Source of the DNA: Tubiluchus corallicola
Lineage: Eukaryota > Priapulida > Priapulimorpha > Priapulimorphida > Tubiluchidae
Direction: 5' to 3'
NCBI GenBank assembly: GCA_030141605.1
Contig: JAQGDQ010000763.1
Location: forward strand, 1-64,000
DNA length: 64,000 nt
The position numbers were made by a program, and so were the translations under genes. Shown in pieces: positions 23,346 to 33,720 of this stretch. The first letter of the stretch is position 1; each line of letters starts with the position of its first letter. The notes beneath the pieces are model-generated. The model made no database searches and had not been told where the DNA came from. It saw nothing but the letters and a program-made list of their open reading frames with translations.

Positions 23346-23888
23346 ACACTTTCTAAAAACATATATTGATTATAATACAAGTGCGCAATACATAACACAG
23401 AGATTTGCAGTTTATTTCTATACCTGCACGTGCTACAATAAATGATCAAAGTATTTTGAAGTAATCGCAAAAAGTTTTATTTTAAATTCAATATTACAGA
23501 AAAAGTAAAAGACGTGGCGATTTCTTCGCTTCCAATCAGCAGACTAAACACGTGCTTAATTCTGATTGGCTGACCTACTAAATGCATATAACGAAGCCAA
23601 GTTTTACAGCCAATTCTAAATAAGTACAACCTTAGATTAAAGTGCAAGCAGAGAGAAATCTTCCGAACACAAAGGACTTCTGATTCTGCAGATTCACGGC
23701 TACAGAGTGGTTCACATTTTCAGACTTTCTTTCTTGATGTTTGGCTCTGTTTTGTTTGAATTTTAATTGCACATCCGGGTAGATTTCACTCCGCCACGTT
23801 CGACCTCGATTTGTTGGGTTTTTGCATCATGATACTTAACCAGTTATGCCTTATCTGGATGCAAGACAATTTACTTCTGTTGTTACCT
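23346..23888. other. Downstream flank of GPCR copy 4, no gene
   Basis: No coding segment recognised. The last 20 bp (TTACTTCTGTTGTTACCTTC) are the ancestral form of part of the 58 bp repeat at 28974-29450. Confidence 0.4.
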
Positions 23889-24758
23889 TCACTGGCATCT
23901 AAGAATCTTCTTGAACGCTGCTCTAAATTTGCCATTTGTTGCCACGTATATGAAAGGGTTAACTGCACTGTTCCAGTAACTGATCCGTGCTACAACCCAG
24001 TGAGCCAAACTTGACACGCACAGTGGACATTTTGAAAACTTTATTGCCAACATTGAGTACGGACCCCAGCAAATGAAAAATGCAAGAGTGACGATGGCTA
24101 AAGTTTTCGTTGCCTTCATTTCCATCACTCTTGTACTAGTTTGTCGGTTTTGTTCGTGAATTTGCAAAATTTGCTTTCTTGCTGCTCGCCATATTAATGC
24201 ATACAGTGAAACCACAACTGTCATAGGTAGATAAATTGTTATGGTTATGGTGGCAATGAAAAATAATTTCAGTGCTTCCATGTATGCTATAATAAGGGCA
24301 GAAAGCCACGTAATAGATAACGTGATACCTAATGTTCTCTTTGTAAGGTATATGTTGTATTTGTAAGGATGCAAAACTGCTACGTATCTCTCACTTGCAA
24401 TTAAACACAAGTGTATTATACTGCTGTTCAGGGCAGCCAAAATTACAAAAAGTTGGGCAGAAGGATACGAAGAATCAAACTGCTTCGCGTTTACTATACC
24501 CACAATGTCCGCTGGCAGTGACACGAGTCCAAATAGCAGATCTGTCACAGCTAGTGATACGATCAGAGCATTCGTTCTTGTTTGCAACTGCTCATACTTG
24601 TAAACTGCAATTAGAACTAGCAAGTTCCCAGCAACTATAATCACAGCTAGGCACACAAGAAATCCTGTTACAGTAGTCAAAGTAAACCAACTTCCATACA
24701 GGTGCAGGGCACGAGTTGTGTTTCCTGCTGTAGTGTAATTGTCACATGGCATTGTCAA
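23889..24758 (-). CDS. Class A GPCR, adenosine/MECA-like, copy 4
   Basis: Intronless 289-residue receptor. Landmarks are sequons at N7 and N13, GN at 44-45, D73, SERY with R124, W151, the usual helix 5 proline (P178), E213 in VMEMKATKTL, CWGP with W231, CPLC at 244-247 and NPFIY at 267-271. Loop 2 is short without a cysteine. The last 95 residues differ from copy 5 at only three positions, while the N-terminal third is much more diverged. That pattern suggests gene conversion or recombination between the two copies. An ATG two codons downstream is an alternative start. Confidence 0.9.
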   Translation of the reverse strand: MTMPCDNYTTAGNTTRALHLYGSWFTLTTVTGFLVCLAVIIVAGNLLVLIAVYKYEQLQTRTNALIVSLAVTDLLFGLVSLPADIVGIVNAKQFDSSYPSAQLFVILAALNSSIIHLCLIASERYVAVLHPYKYNIYLTKRTLGITLSITWLSALIIAYMEALKLFFIATITITIYLPMTVVVSLYALIWRAARKQILQIHEQNRQTSTRVMEMKATKTLAIVTLAFFICWGPYSMLAIKFSKCPLCVSSLAHWVVARISYWNSAVNPFIYVATNGKFRAAFKKILRCQ

Positions 24759-25083
24759 ATGTTACCATTTCACGTTACTCTGACAAGATTGTTCATGTAG
24801 GGCGCGGATGGACAAGCCGAAGTAGGACACTGGCGATTTCTGTCGAGAATCGTGAATTATGACATCATAAAACATAAAACTAAATTTGTTTTAGAAAAAA
24901 AGTAACTTTTAATAATGATGGATAGTCCTTGACAAATATGTATTTTTTAAAATAATATCATCATCATTATTAGCTCCATTAATATCATCATAACATTAAA
25001 CCAAGCATCTAACACTTTAAAGAGTGAAACTATGTAGGGCACATAGTTCGCTAACCAGTTATATGGTTGACGACTCAATTCGT
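24759..25083. other. GPCR copy 4 upstream flank and left end of the satellite-bearing element
   Basis: The first part matches the upstream flanks of copy 5 and of the relic at 26637. From 24818 it belongs to the element bounded by inverted repeats at 24818 and 26622. Confidence 0.45.
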
Positions 25084-26622
25084 ACTTCTCTCTAATGTCC
25101 TACTTGGACTAGCCCATGTACTAAGCGTCCTACTTGGGCAACCCATGTACTACGCGTCCTACTTGGACTAGCATATGTACTACGCGTCCTACTTGGACTA
25201 GCCCATGTACTACGCATCCTACTTGGACTAGCCCATGTACTACGTGTCCTACTTGGGCAACCCATGTACTAAGCGTCCTACTTGGACTAGCCCATGTACT
25301 AAGCGTCCTACTTGGGCAACCCATGTACTACGCGTCCTACTTGGGCTAGCATATGTACTACGCATCCTACTTGGACTAGCCCATGTACTAAGCGTCCTAC
25401 TTGGGCAACCCATGTACTACGCGTCCTACTTGGACTAGCATATGTACTACGCGTCCTACTTGGACTAGCCCATGTGCTAAGCGTCCTACTTGGGCAACCC
25501 ATGTACTACGCGTCCTACTTGGACTAGCCCATGTACTACGCGTCCTACTTGGGCAACCCATGTACTAAGCGTCCTACTTGGACTAGCATATGTACTACGC
25601 GTCCTACTTGGACTAGCCCATGTGCTAAGCGTCCTACTTGGGCAACCCATGTACTACGCGTCCTACTTGGACTAGCCCATGTACTACGCGTCCTACTTGG
25701 GCAACCCATGTACTACGCGTCCTACTTGGACTAGCATATGTACTACGCGTCCTACTTGGACTAGCCCATGTACTAAGCGTCCTACTTGGGTAACCCATGT
25801 ACTACGCGTCCTACTTGGACTAGCATATGTACTACGCGTCCTACTTGGACTAGCCCATGTACTAAGCGTCCTACTTGGGTAACCCATGTACTACGCGTCC
25901 TACTTGGACTAGCATATGTACTACGCGTCCTACTTGGACTAGCCCATGTACTAAGCGTCCTACTTGGGTAACCCATGTACTACGCGTCCTACTTGGACTA
26001 GCATATGTACTACGCGTCCTACTTGGACTAGCCCATGTACTAAGCGTCCTACTTGGGTAACCCATGTACTACGCGTCCTACTTGGACTAGCATATGTACT
26101 ACGCGTCCTACTTGGACTAGCCCATGTACTAAGCGTCCTACTTGGGTAACCCATGTACTACGCGTCCTACTTGGACTAGCATATGTACTACGCGTCCTAC
26201 TTGGACTAGCCCATGTACTAAGCGTCCTACTTGGGTAACCCATGTACTACGCGTCCTACTTGGACTAGCATATGTACTACGCGTCCTACTTGGACTAGCC
26301 CATGTACTAAGCGTCCTACTTGGGTAACCCATGTACTACGCGTCCTACTTGGACTAGCATATGTACTACGCGTCCTACTTGGACTAGCCCATGTACTAAG
26401 CGTCCTACTTGGGTAACCCATGTACTACGCGTCCTACTTGGACTAGCATATGTACTACGCGTCCTACTTGGACTAGCCCATGTACTAAGCGTCCTACTTG
26501 GGTAACCCATGTACTACGCGTCCTACTTGGACTAGCTTATGTACTACGCGTCCTACTTGGACTAACCCATGTACTACGCGTCCTACTTGGACTAGCTTAT
26601 GTACGCCAATTGTCCTACTTCG
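24818..26622. mobile_element. Candidate DNA element bounded by inverted repeats, filled with satellite
   Basis: CGAAGTAGGACACTGGCG starts at 24818. Its near-perfect inverse, CGCCAATTGTCCTACTTCG, ends at 26622. Between them are about 250 bp of AT-rich DNA and the 30/89 bp satellite, whose monomer contains GTCCTACTTGG, close to the terminal sequence. No transposase frame and no clear target duplication were found. Interpretation as a transposon is inference. Confidence 0.45.
25084..26610. repeat. 30 bp satellite with 89 bp higher-order repeat
   Basis: About 51 monomers close to CCCATGTACTACGCGTCCTA plus CTTGGACTAG. From about 25690 to 26510 they are organised as an 89 bp trimer repeated about nine times almost without change. 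The earlier part (25084-25690) has the same monomers in a less regular order and uses GGGCAACC where the later part uses GGGTAACC. Open frames of 60-80 codons here are artefacts. Confidence 0.95.
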
Positions 26623-26636
26623 AAACATTCAATGTA

Positions 26637-26721
26637 TCACAACATCCAATGTAGATCAATTTTCGTCTAGATGCAGGGTGCCAGTTGTGATACCTGCTGT
26701 AGTGTAATTGCCACATAGCAT
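26637..26721 (-). pseudogene. GPCR relic: N-terminal codons with an in-frame stop
   Basis: From the ATG at 26721 (minus), about 28 codons align with the start of copy 5: a shared NYTT, TTGTLHL and STL pattern, with the copy 5 tryptophan codon (W22) changed to TGA. The upstream flank (26722-26830) also matches the copy 5 upstream flank. Homology ends at about 26637, next to the inverted-repeat element. The rest of the receptor is missing. Confidence 0.75.
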
Positions 26722-26829
26722 TGTCAAATGTTACCCATTTCACAAGAATATCAACGTTACTGTGACATGAATGTTCGTTCGAGAAATACACCTCTGCTTT
26801 TTACACAGAACACTGCACAACTGACCAGC

Positions 26830-27390
26830 ATTTTTACATGCCAGACAGCGTTGCTAAATAGAATATTCCAGCATCGTCACAAACAATAGGTCTTGTGTAC
26901 ATTCCTAAAAGCCATTAATGCATATAATTATGTGTATATAACAGAAAGTTTTTAGTTTCAATAGTTGTAATTTCCTGAATAGCAAAACCGATGTGACACT
27001 TACAAAGTGGCACAAATGTGTTCATCTAAACAAAGAAACTACACGGACGATAACGTAATTGTAATTTATGTCACTGCAAAATTGATGGTGACAACGCAAC
27101 GTTAGCAAAATAAGCCTTTTGTCCATTGTCTTTCAGACGTATCTAGTCTGCAGGAATCGCATAGCAAATTCACAAATTGAAGAAACCGAATTATCGGCTA
27201 ATAGCAGCAATATTATTAATCAGTTAAGGTTAACAATTGAAAGCTCAAAAAATGATTTAGTAGTCGTATGTTCATTAAAATATGTATAATGTACTTTAGA
27301 AAAATTACTTGACATGTAGTTAGAAAACGACCGTCTTTCAATGAATGATGCGATCACCCCGACATGCATTGAATCATTATTTGTAACAAT
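26830..27390. other. No gene recognised
   Basis: AT-rich upstream flank of the GPCR relic. No coding segment seen. Confidence 0.45.
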
Positions 27391-27860
27391 AATGTGAAGG
27401 AAGACAGGATGATTTTTCATATGCTACCACTTTCTCAAATCTGATAAAAATGATACATTTTAACGTAATTAATACCGCAAAAGCGTTTCTGATAATTAGA
27501 TTGTAAAGTAGGAACTTTATTAACAGCGGGCGAGCCCGACTATTGATGACATCACAAACTAACATAATTTTCAACAGCAGCAACACAATGCACGAGCGGG
27601 TTTCATGTGTTTGAAAAGAGAAAATTGAAGTACAGTGCTACTGTAAGATATTCAGTTTGTTGTACTAAAACTAGGCAAGTTTTAAGATAAAAATTTAAAT
27701 TTGAAATTTACGCATAAGCTGTCGAATGTGTGCACTTCGTCACAAACTAACGCATCTGAACTGAAAGGTACATCACTTGTTTTTTGTGCAATGTGTTTGC
27801 GAAATGCAGGCGCTAGTGCCCGTCTAACTAGCGAATGGCGACATCAATTCGACTACAGTT
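27391..27860 (+). repeat. Dispersed repeat family R2, copy B
   Basis: Aligns with 1-470 in the same orientation, with small indels. It starts GAAGGAAGACAGGATGATTT, close to the terminal inverted repeat of the related element at 52681. Confidence 0.65.
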
Positions 27861-28304
27861 TATTTTCTGTAACATTATATTAAAGGTGATGTATGTTTAA
27901 TATTGTTTAAATGAACTTACAACCGTAATCTCAACCAATGTTACAGATTACGAATCCACTTTCAATAGTTTTTATCAATTTATTTTTAACAAAATTCACA
28001 TACATGTAAACAATGTTGTGAGTTTATTTAATTTGTACTTTGTGCGTAAATAGTTTACAAGGTATGGTCACATACATGACTATTCTCCTCCCTACTACAG
28101 CAATCGTTGCTTTTCAGCATCCAGCTACAAAATTTCAAGTAGCAAATATTGTCTAAAATCATTTAGTGTTGCTCTGTAGGGTGAGATTATGAGGGTCGAA
28201 TTAAAAAGAGGAAGCAGACATTATAACTGAAATAACGAAATGAAGAAATCCTCTTTATTTGTAATAATTTACAGATTGAAAGATATAATATGCATACCTG
28301 TTGA
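27861..28304. other. No gene recognised
   Basis: AT-rich DNA, no coding or repeat signal recognised. Confidence 0.45.
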
Positions 28305-28660
28305 TGCTATACGCACGTGGCGCCAACTGTTAACAAAATTGCGAACATTTACACATTTTAATTTCTTCTGCTGCTCTTCTTCTAACTCTATGCCTACACT
28401 ACTCTATACGCACGTGGCGCCAACTGTTAACAAAAATGCAAACATTTATACATTTTAATTTCTTCTGCTGCTCTTCTTCTAACTCCATGCCTACACTACT
28501 CTTTATGCACGTGACGCCACCTGTTAACAAAAATGCAAACATTTACACATTTTAATTTCTTCTGCTGCTCTTCTTCTAACTCTATGCCTACACTACTCTA
28601 TACGCACTTGGCGCCAACTGTTAACAAAAATGCAAACATTTACACATTTTAATTTTACCT
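28305..28660. repeat. 97 bp tandem repeat
   Basis: Three and a half copies of a 97 bp unit (starts at 28311, 28408, 28505 and 28602) containing CACGTGGCGCCAACTGTTAA and CTTCTGCTGCTCTTCTTC. Confidence 0.9.
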
Positions 28661-28973
28661 GCGATATATTTTTTTATTTATTTATTAGTATGAAAAATAC
28701 ATGCAAGACATACATACAATATCAATTTTGAAATATACAAAAAACAAGACATATATACAATTTCAATTGTGAAATATAATGACACATTATAAAAATTATG
28801 AAATAAAGTTTATCTAATTTCAGTAATCTAACCTAATCTGACCCAATCTAATAAAGTGTCCCCAACAACTGTCTTTTGCCTTCATTTCACCTGAAGATTC
28901 CAGAAGAATAAATAGTAAACAAACGTTTGAAAATCAACAAAATTTGGGGGAAGCAAAAGATCAAACAGCTTCA
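28661..28973. other. AT-rich spacer, no gene
   Basis: Starts with a TTTA-rich run that could be an inverted LINE tail. No coding segment is seen. Confidence 0.4.
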
Positions 28974-29450
28974 TTTGAACGCTGCTCTAAATTTACCTCT
29001 GTTGTTACCTTCACTGGCATCTCAGAATCTTCTTGAACACTGCTCTAAATTTACCTCTGTTGTTACCTTCACTGGCATCTCAGAATCTTCTTGAACGCTG
29101 CTCTAAATTTACCTCTGTTGTTACCTTCACTGGCATCTCAGAATCTTCTTGAACGCTGCTCTAAATTTACCTCTGTTTTTACCTTCACTGGCATCTCAGA
29201 ATCTTCTTGAACGCTGCTCTAAATCTACCTCTGTTGTTACCTTCACTGGCATCTCAGAATCTTCTTGAACGCTGCTCTAAATTTACCTCTGTTGTTACCT
29301 TCACTGGCATCTCAGAATCTTCTTGAACGCTGCTCTAAATTTACCTCTGTTGTTACCTTCACTGGCATCTCAGAATCTTCTTGAACGCTGCTCTAAATTT
29401 ACCTCTGTTGTTACCTTCACTGGCATCTCAGAATCTTCTTGAACGCTGCT
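28974..29450 (-). repeat. 58 bp tandem repeat derived from the GPCR 3' end
   Basis: Eight copies of a 58 bp unit. On minus each contains codons for the receptor tail (KFRAAFKKILRC and a final Q), the TGA stop and about 15 bp of flank (AGGTAACAACAGAGG). The last copy is the true end of GPCR copy 5. The period is not a multiple of three, and each unit carries a stop, so the extra copies are not translated as part of the receptor. Confidence 0.9.
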
Positions 29451-30286
29451 CTAAATTTGCCATTTGTTGCCACGTATATGAAAGGGTTAACAGCACTGTT
29501 CCAGTAACTGATCCGTGCTACAACCCAGTGAGCCACACTTGACACGCACAGTGGACATTTTGAAAACTTTATTGCCAAAATGGAGTACGGACCCCAACAA
29601 ATGAAAAACGCAAGAGTGACGATGGCTAAAGTTTTCGTTGCTTTCATTTCCATCACTCTTGTACTAGTTTGTCGGTTTTGGTTGTGAATTTGCAAAATTT
29701 GCTTTCTTGCTGCTCGCCATATTAACACATATAGTAAAACCATTACTGTCATAGGTAGATAAATTGTTATAGTTATGGTGGCAACGAAAAAGAAATTCAG
29801 TGCTTCCATGTATGCTAAAACAAAGGCAAAAACCCACGTAATAGATAATGTGGTACCTAATGTTCTCTTTGTAAAGTATGTGTTGTATTTGTAAGGGTGC
29901 AAAACTGCTACGTATCTCTCACCTGCAATTAAACACAAGTGTAATATACTGCTGTTCAGAACCACCAATGTTACAAAAAGTTCAACAGAGTAATACAAAG
30001 TGCCAAAATGTTCAGCGTATACTAGACCAATGATTTCAACTGGTAGTGGTACCAGTCCAAATAGCAGATCTGTTACAGCTAGTGATACGATCAGTGCATT
30101 CGTTCTTGTTTGCAACTGCTCATACTTGTAAACTGCAATTAAAACTAGCAAGTTTCCAGCAACTATAATGACTATAATAACAGCCAACCACACAAAAATT
30201 ATTACAACCACCAATGTAGACCAATTTTCGTGTAGATGCAGGGTGCCAGTTGTGTTTTCCACTGTAGTGTAATTGTCACGTAGCAT
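29417..30286 (-). CDS. Class A GPCR, adenosine/MECA-like, copy 5
   Basis: Intronless 289-residue receptor. Landmarks are sequons at N5, N11 and N21, GN at 44-45, D73, GERY with R124, helix 5 P178, E213, CWGP with W231, CPLC at 244-247 and NPFIY at 267-271. The short loop 2 has no cysteine. Near-identity with copy 4 in the last 95 residues contrasts with a diverged N-terminus and helix 1. Its last 13 codons and stop are repeated seven more times downstream as a 58 bp minisatellite, which may alter the 3' UTR. Confidence 0.9.
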   Translation of the reverse strand: MLRDNYTTVENTTGTLHLHENWSTLVVVIIFVWLAVIIVIIVAGNLLVLIAVYKYEQLQTRTNALIVSLAVTDLLFGLVPLPVEIIGLVYAEHFGTLYYSVELFVTLVVLNSSILHLCLIAGERYVAVLHPYKYNTYFTKRTLGTTLSITWVFAFVLAYMEALNFFFVATITITIYLPMTVMVLLYVLIWRAARKQILQIHNQNRQTSTRVMEMKATKTLAIVTLAFFICWGPYSILAIKFSKCPLCVSSVAHWVVARISYWNSAVNPFIYVATNGKFRAAFKKILRCQ

Positions 30287-31222
30287 TGTTATATGTTACC
30301 ATTTCACATGAACACCAACGTTACTCTGACATGTTTGTTCACTCAAGAAATACAATTCTGCTTTTTAACACAGAAGCCTGCACATCTCATTAGTATTTTA
30401 GAATGCTTAGACTTTTGTTAGTATGGCATCATTACAAACAACACATCTTGTGTACATTCCTAAAAGCCTTCATTTAATTGCGTATATATAATAGAGAGTA
30501 GCATATTGCAATGTTTGCTGCGATGAATAGTCCTAAATTATTACACTCACAAAATGGCGCAAATAATGTCCATCTAAACAAAGAATCTAAAGCTAACTGT
30601 TATTTGATTGTAAAAACTACGTTTGTGGTGATAATACAATATTAGCAATGTAAGCTTTTTGTCTTGTGAACCTCGTATCTTTTTCCGGAGCCAGATGCAT
30701 TGCAAATTCTCAAGTTGGACAAACGATTTTGCAAAGACAATTTAGCACATAGCAGTTTTATAAAGGTGCTGCATACACTTGATGTAGTGCATAGATGGGA
30801 AGAAAAGATTTATTACAATCAGCTTTAGAATATTAATATTCTATGACTATAATCAACTACAGTTTTCACACAAAAAAAACTGAAGGCTGCTATTGTTTTA
30901 ATCTTGTTTTTAAAGAATAAACAGTTTCAAACGAATTCGGTAAGTTAGCAAATACAAGTTGAATCCAGTATTGCTGTATCGTGCTACCAACTTTTTGTAT
31001 TAATATCCTACAAGGATGACAACCAGGCAGACAAGATTTCAGGAGAGTTCGCTTCTCGACTGTATAGAGCCGTTTTCCATCTGTTCCAAACATCCACAGA
31101 AATGCGCTATTTGCAGAGCTGCACAAAATTTATTGTTGATTAGTTAAGATGGTGACATAGTAGACATCTTGGATTATGTTGAACTCGAGTGAAAAATGTT
31201 TCAAGACCAAGTACATTGTTGT
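30287..31222. other. Intergenic flank between GPCR copies 5 and 6
   Basis: The first 120 bp resemble the upstream flank of the 26637 relic. A block near 31040-31110 resembles 22970-23040. No gene recognised. Confidence 0.45.
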
Positions 31223-32092
31223 TTAATTGTCTCCGTGTCTGATTATTTTCCTAAATGCTGTTTTAAATCTCTTATTTGATGCCGCATATATGATGGGGTT
31301 GATTCCGCTGTTGCAATATCCAAATAGCATTATATATCGCATTGCAGTTCTTGAAATGCAGAAATTGCATCTGGGGTTGATTATGGAAAACACTGTAAAC
31401 GGTGCAAAGCAAACAACAAATGCAACAGTCACGACGATGAACATTTTCGTCGCTTTCATTTCTGTCACTTTAATGCTGATCTGCTGGTCTTGCTCGTGAA
31501 TTTGCAAAACCTGTCTTCTTGCAATCCTCCAGATGAGTGCATACACAAGAATCATGAGCAGCATTGGCAAGCATTTCGTTACAACAGCTGAAACGAGTCG
31601 TAGCCGATAAATGTCCAGACTTGCTAGGAGGAATGAAGTTACCCACGTTGAACATAATACAACAGCCAATGTTGTCTTTGTGAAGTAAATGCTGTATTTA
31701 AAAGGATGCATAACAGCGAAATACCTCTCTGCAGTTATGACACATAAATGTACTATGCCGCAGTCTATAGTCACGATGGCAATGACTTTTCTGACAGTAT
31801 AATACACTGGAGAAAGTTGTGTTGTGTATAAGATGGTGGGGATTTTTGAAGGCAATGTTACCAGTCCAATTAACAGGTCAGTGGTAGCTAAGGACACAAT
31901 GAGTGCATTAACTTTCGTCTGCAGTTGTTCATGCTTATAAACTGCGATCAAAACTAACGAATTACCAATGATTATAATTATTATTAATAGTAGATGTAAA
32001 ATTACTAGGATTATTATGCTGGGCAACGTGATATTATTCCATAACTCGCTGGTAAAATTGTGTGTTGTATTATTATCATTAGCGTCAGGCAT
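31223..32092 (-). CDS. Class A GPCR, divergent adenosine/MECA-like, copy 6
   Basis: Intronless 289-residue receptor, the most divergent of the array. Landmarks are sequons at N8, N12 and N20, GN at 43-44, D72 in LATTD, AERY with R123, W150, P176 in helix 5, EMKATK in helix 6, CNFC at 242-245 and NPIIY at 265-269. The helix 6 toggle tryptophan of CWxP is phenylalanine here (CFAP, F229), unlike all other copies. The tail is RRKII-type and ends HGDN. The changes suggest altered ligand or activation properties while keeping a complete frame. Confidence 0.9.
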   Translation of the reverse strand: MPDANDNNTTHNFTSELWNNITLPSIIILVILHLLLIIIIIIGNSLVLIAVYKHEQLQTKVNALIVSLATTDLLIGLVTLPSKIPTILYTTQLSPVYYTVRKVIAIVTIDCGIVHLCVITAERYFAVMHPFKYSIYFTKTTLAVVLCSTWVTSFLLASLDIYRLRLVSAVVTKCLPMLLMILVYALIWRIARRQVLQIHEQDQQISIKVTEMKATKMFIVVTVAFVVCFAPFTVFSIINPRCNFCISRTAMRYIMLFGYCNSGINPIIYAASNKRFKTAFRKIIRHGDN

Positions 32093-32185
32093 TAGGAACT
32101 ATAGTCGTGCATTTTAAAGTGCATTTTTGTTGAAGACATTCAATAATTTTTTCTGCAATAAATGTTTCTCATTTGTAAATGTATT

Positions 32186-32840
32186 CTACATTTTCTCAAG
32201 CACAGTGATCGTACCCAGGGTGCTGAGATCCATTGTGAGGCTTCACCTGTATCTGGGGTTGCACAAGGAAGTGTTTTGGGGCCTTTGTTCTTTTCACTGT
32301 ACATAGACGATATCGACCATAAACTAGTCTCGAAGATATTGATGTTTGTTGACGATGTGAAATTGACGCGATCCGTACTGGACGATCTTTAGAACCAATG
32401 ACTTCAGCAAGACCTTGACATCTTAATGAAGTTTGATGCTCAAGATTCCAAATGTAAATCTCTTCATGTTGACGGAAGTAGTTGTTTGGCTTGGTGTACA
32501 TTTAACCTTGATCTTCTGTTGAATGTAGAAACGGAAATTTACGAGTTTTATCCGATAGTACACAGAACTTGTGTAATCACATTGTGAGCAAAAATAAGAA
32601 AAGGAGGCCAGATCTTAGGCCTGATAGTCAAATCGTTTGTGCCAGCACAAGAGTTATATTTCTACACTACAAGAAACGGGTATGTCAACATCTGGAATAC
32701 CTCAAACAAGTCTGGAATCCTCAGTTTATTAAATACACGAATCTACGCGAGACATTACAAGAGCGTGCAACAGAACTCAACAGCCTAAACTATGAACAAA
32801 AACTAAGAAAGTTGCCACTGTACAGATTCTACTGACGGCA
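32186..32840 (+). pseudogene. Decayed LINE reverse transcriptase fragment
   Basis: The frame at 32240-32392 reads GVAQGSVLGPLFFSLYIDD, then a FVDD catalytic-type box (usual form FADD) and VKLTRS, then stops. After a shift, 32400-32500 keeps LQQDLDILMKFDAQDSK-like sequence. 32569-32835 matches the C-terminal part (RVCQHLEYLKQVWNPQF, RATELNSLNYEQKLRKL). The pieces are in the correct order for a Jockey/CR1-type LINE but are broken by stops and shifts. It adjoins the truncated end of the GPCR relic at 33130. Confidence 0.8.
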
Positions 32841-33129
32841 CATGATATAGCACTTGCGTATTACGCTAAAGATATGAACCAAAATACCTAATGTCCCTTT
32901 ATTGAACATATGAACAGTTTTTCTAACACCTCAGCTTTACGTGTAACAACTATATATGGATCCTGTTCCATGATTGCTCTTTGTATGTGCATGCTGTGCT
33001 AATAGTAATGCTAATCATTATTGTCACCGGGCTTCCTTCATTTGTTTGACGAATGGCATCAGCTACTTGTCATTAACATTGTAATGTTACACCATTAACA
33101 AAGCAATGCATTAATGCTAAGAGTTTTGA

Positions 33130-33720
33130 AAACCAATTTGCAAAATTTGCTTTCTTGCTGCTTTCCATATTAATACAGTGAGACTATAATTGTTGCTTGT
33201 AAACAGGTCAAAATACAGGAAACAATCGTGCTGTTGTCCATTATTTCGAAATACGCTGATATAATGCCAGAGAGCCATGTAATGGATAATATCACGCTCA
33301 ATGTTCTCTTCGTAAAATAAATGTTGTATTTGTAAGGATGCAAAATGGCTACATATCTCTCAACAGCAATTAAGCATAAGTGCAGTATGCTGTAATTTAA
33401 AGCAACCAATATAACAAAATTTTTAAGACTTTTACCTGGAAGGTTAACACGTCTAACATATATTACAGTGACAAATTCAATTGGCACTGATATCAGTCCA
33501 CATAGCAGATCTGCTACAGCTAGGGATGCGATCAGTGCATTCGTTCTTGTTTGCAGCCGCACATACTTGTAAACCTTGCAATTAAGACTAGCAAGTTTCC
33601 AACAACTGTAATAATAATTAACCATCCTAGGAATGCTACAACAGTCAGTATAATCCAATCTTTCTTGTGATACACTTCGTCAGTTATGTTTCCTATCATA
33701 GTATCATTTTTGAATGGCAT
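33130..33720 (-). pseudogene. GPCR relic, copy 7: frameshifted and 3'-truncated
   Basis: The N-terminus (33532-33720) has sequons, helix 1 and VGNLLVLIA, then the frame shifts by a small indel near 33570. The next frame (33170-33570) carries LQTRTNALIASLAVADLLCG, VERY, HPYKYN and helix 4-5 sequence ending IVSLY. A second small deletion near 33170 shifts the frame again. Homology to copy 2 ends at about 33130 inside intracellular loop 3, so helices 6 and 7 are missing. Clearly a pseudogene of the copy 2 subgroup. Confidence 0.88.

Noticed and set aside
25130-26707. Many 60-80 codon frames on both strands
   Set aside because: They repeat every 89 bp and are shadows of the satellite.
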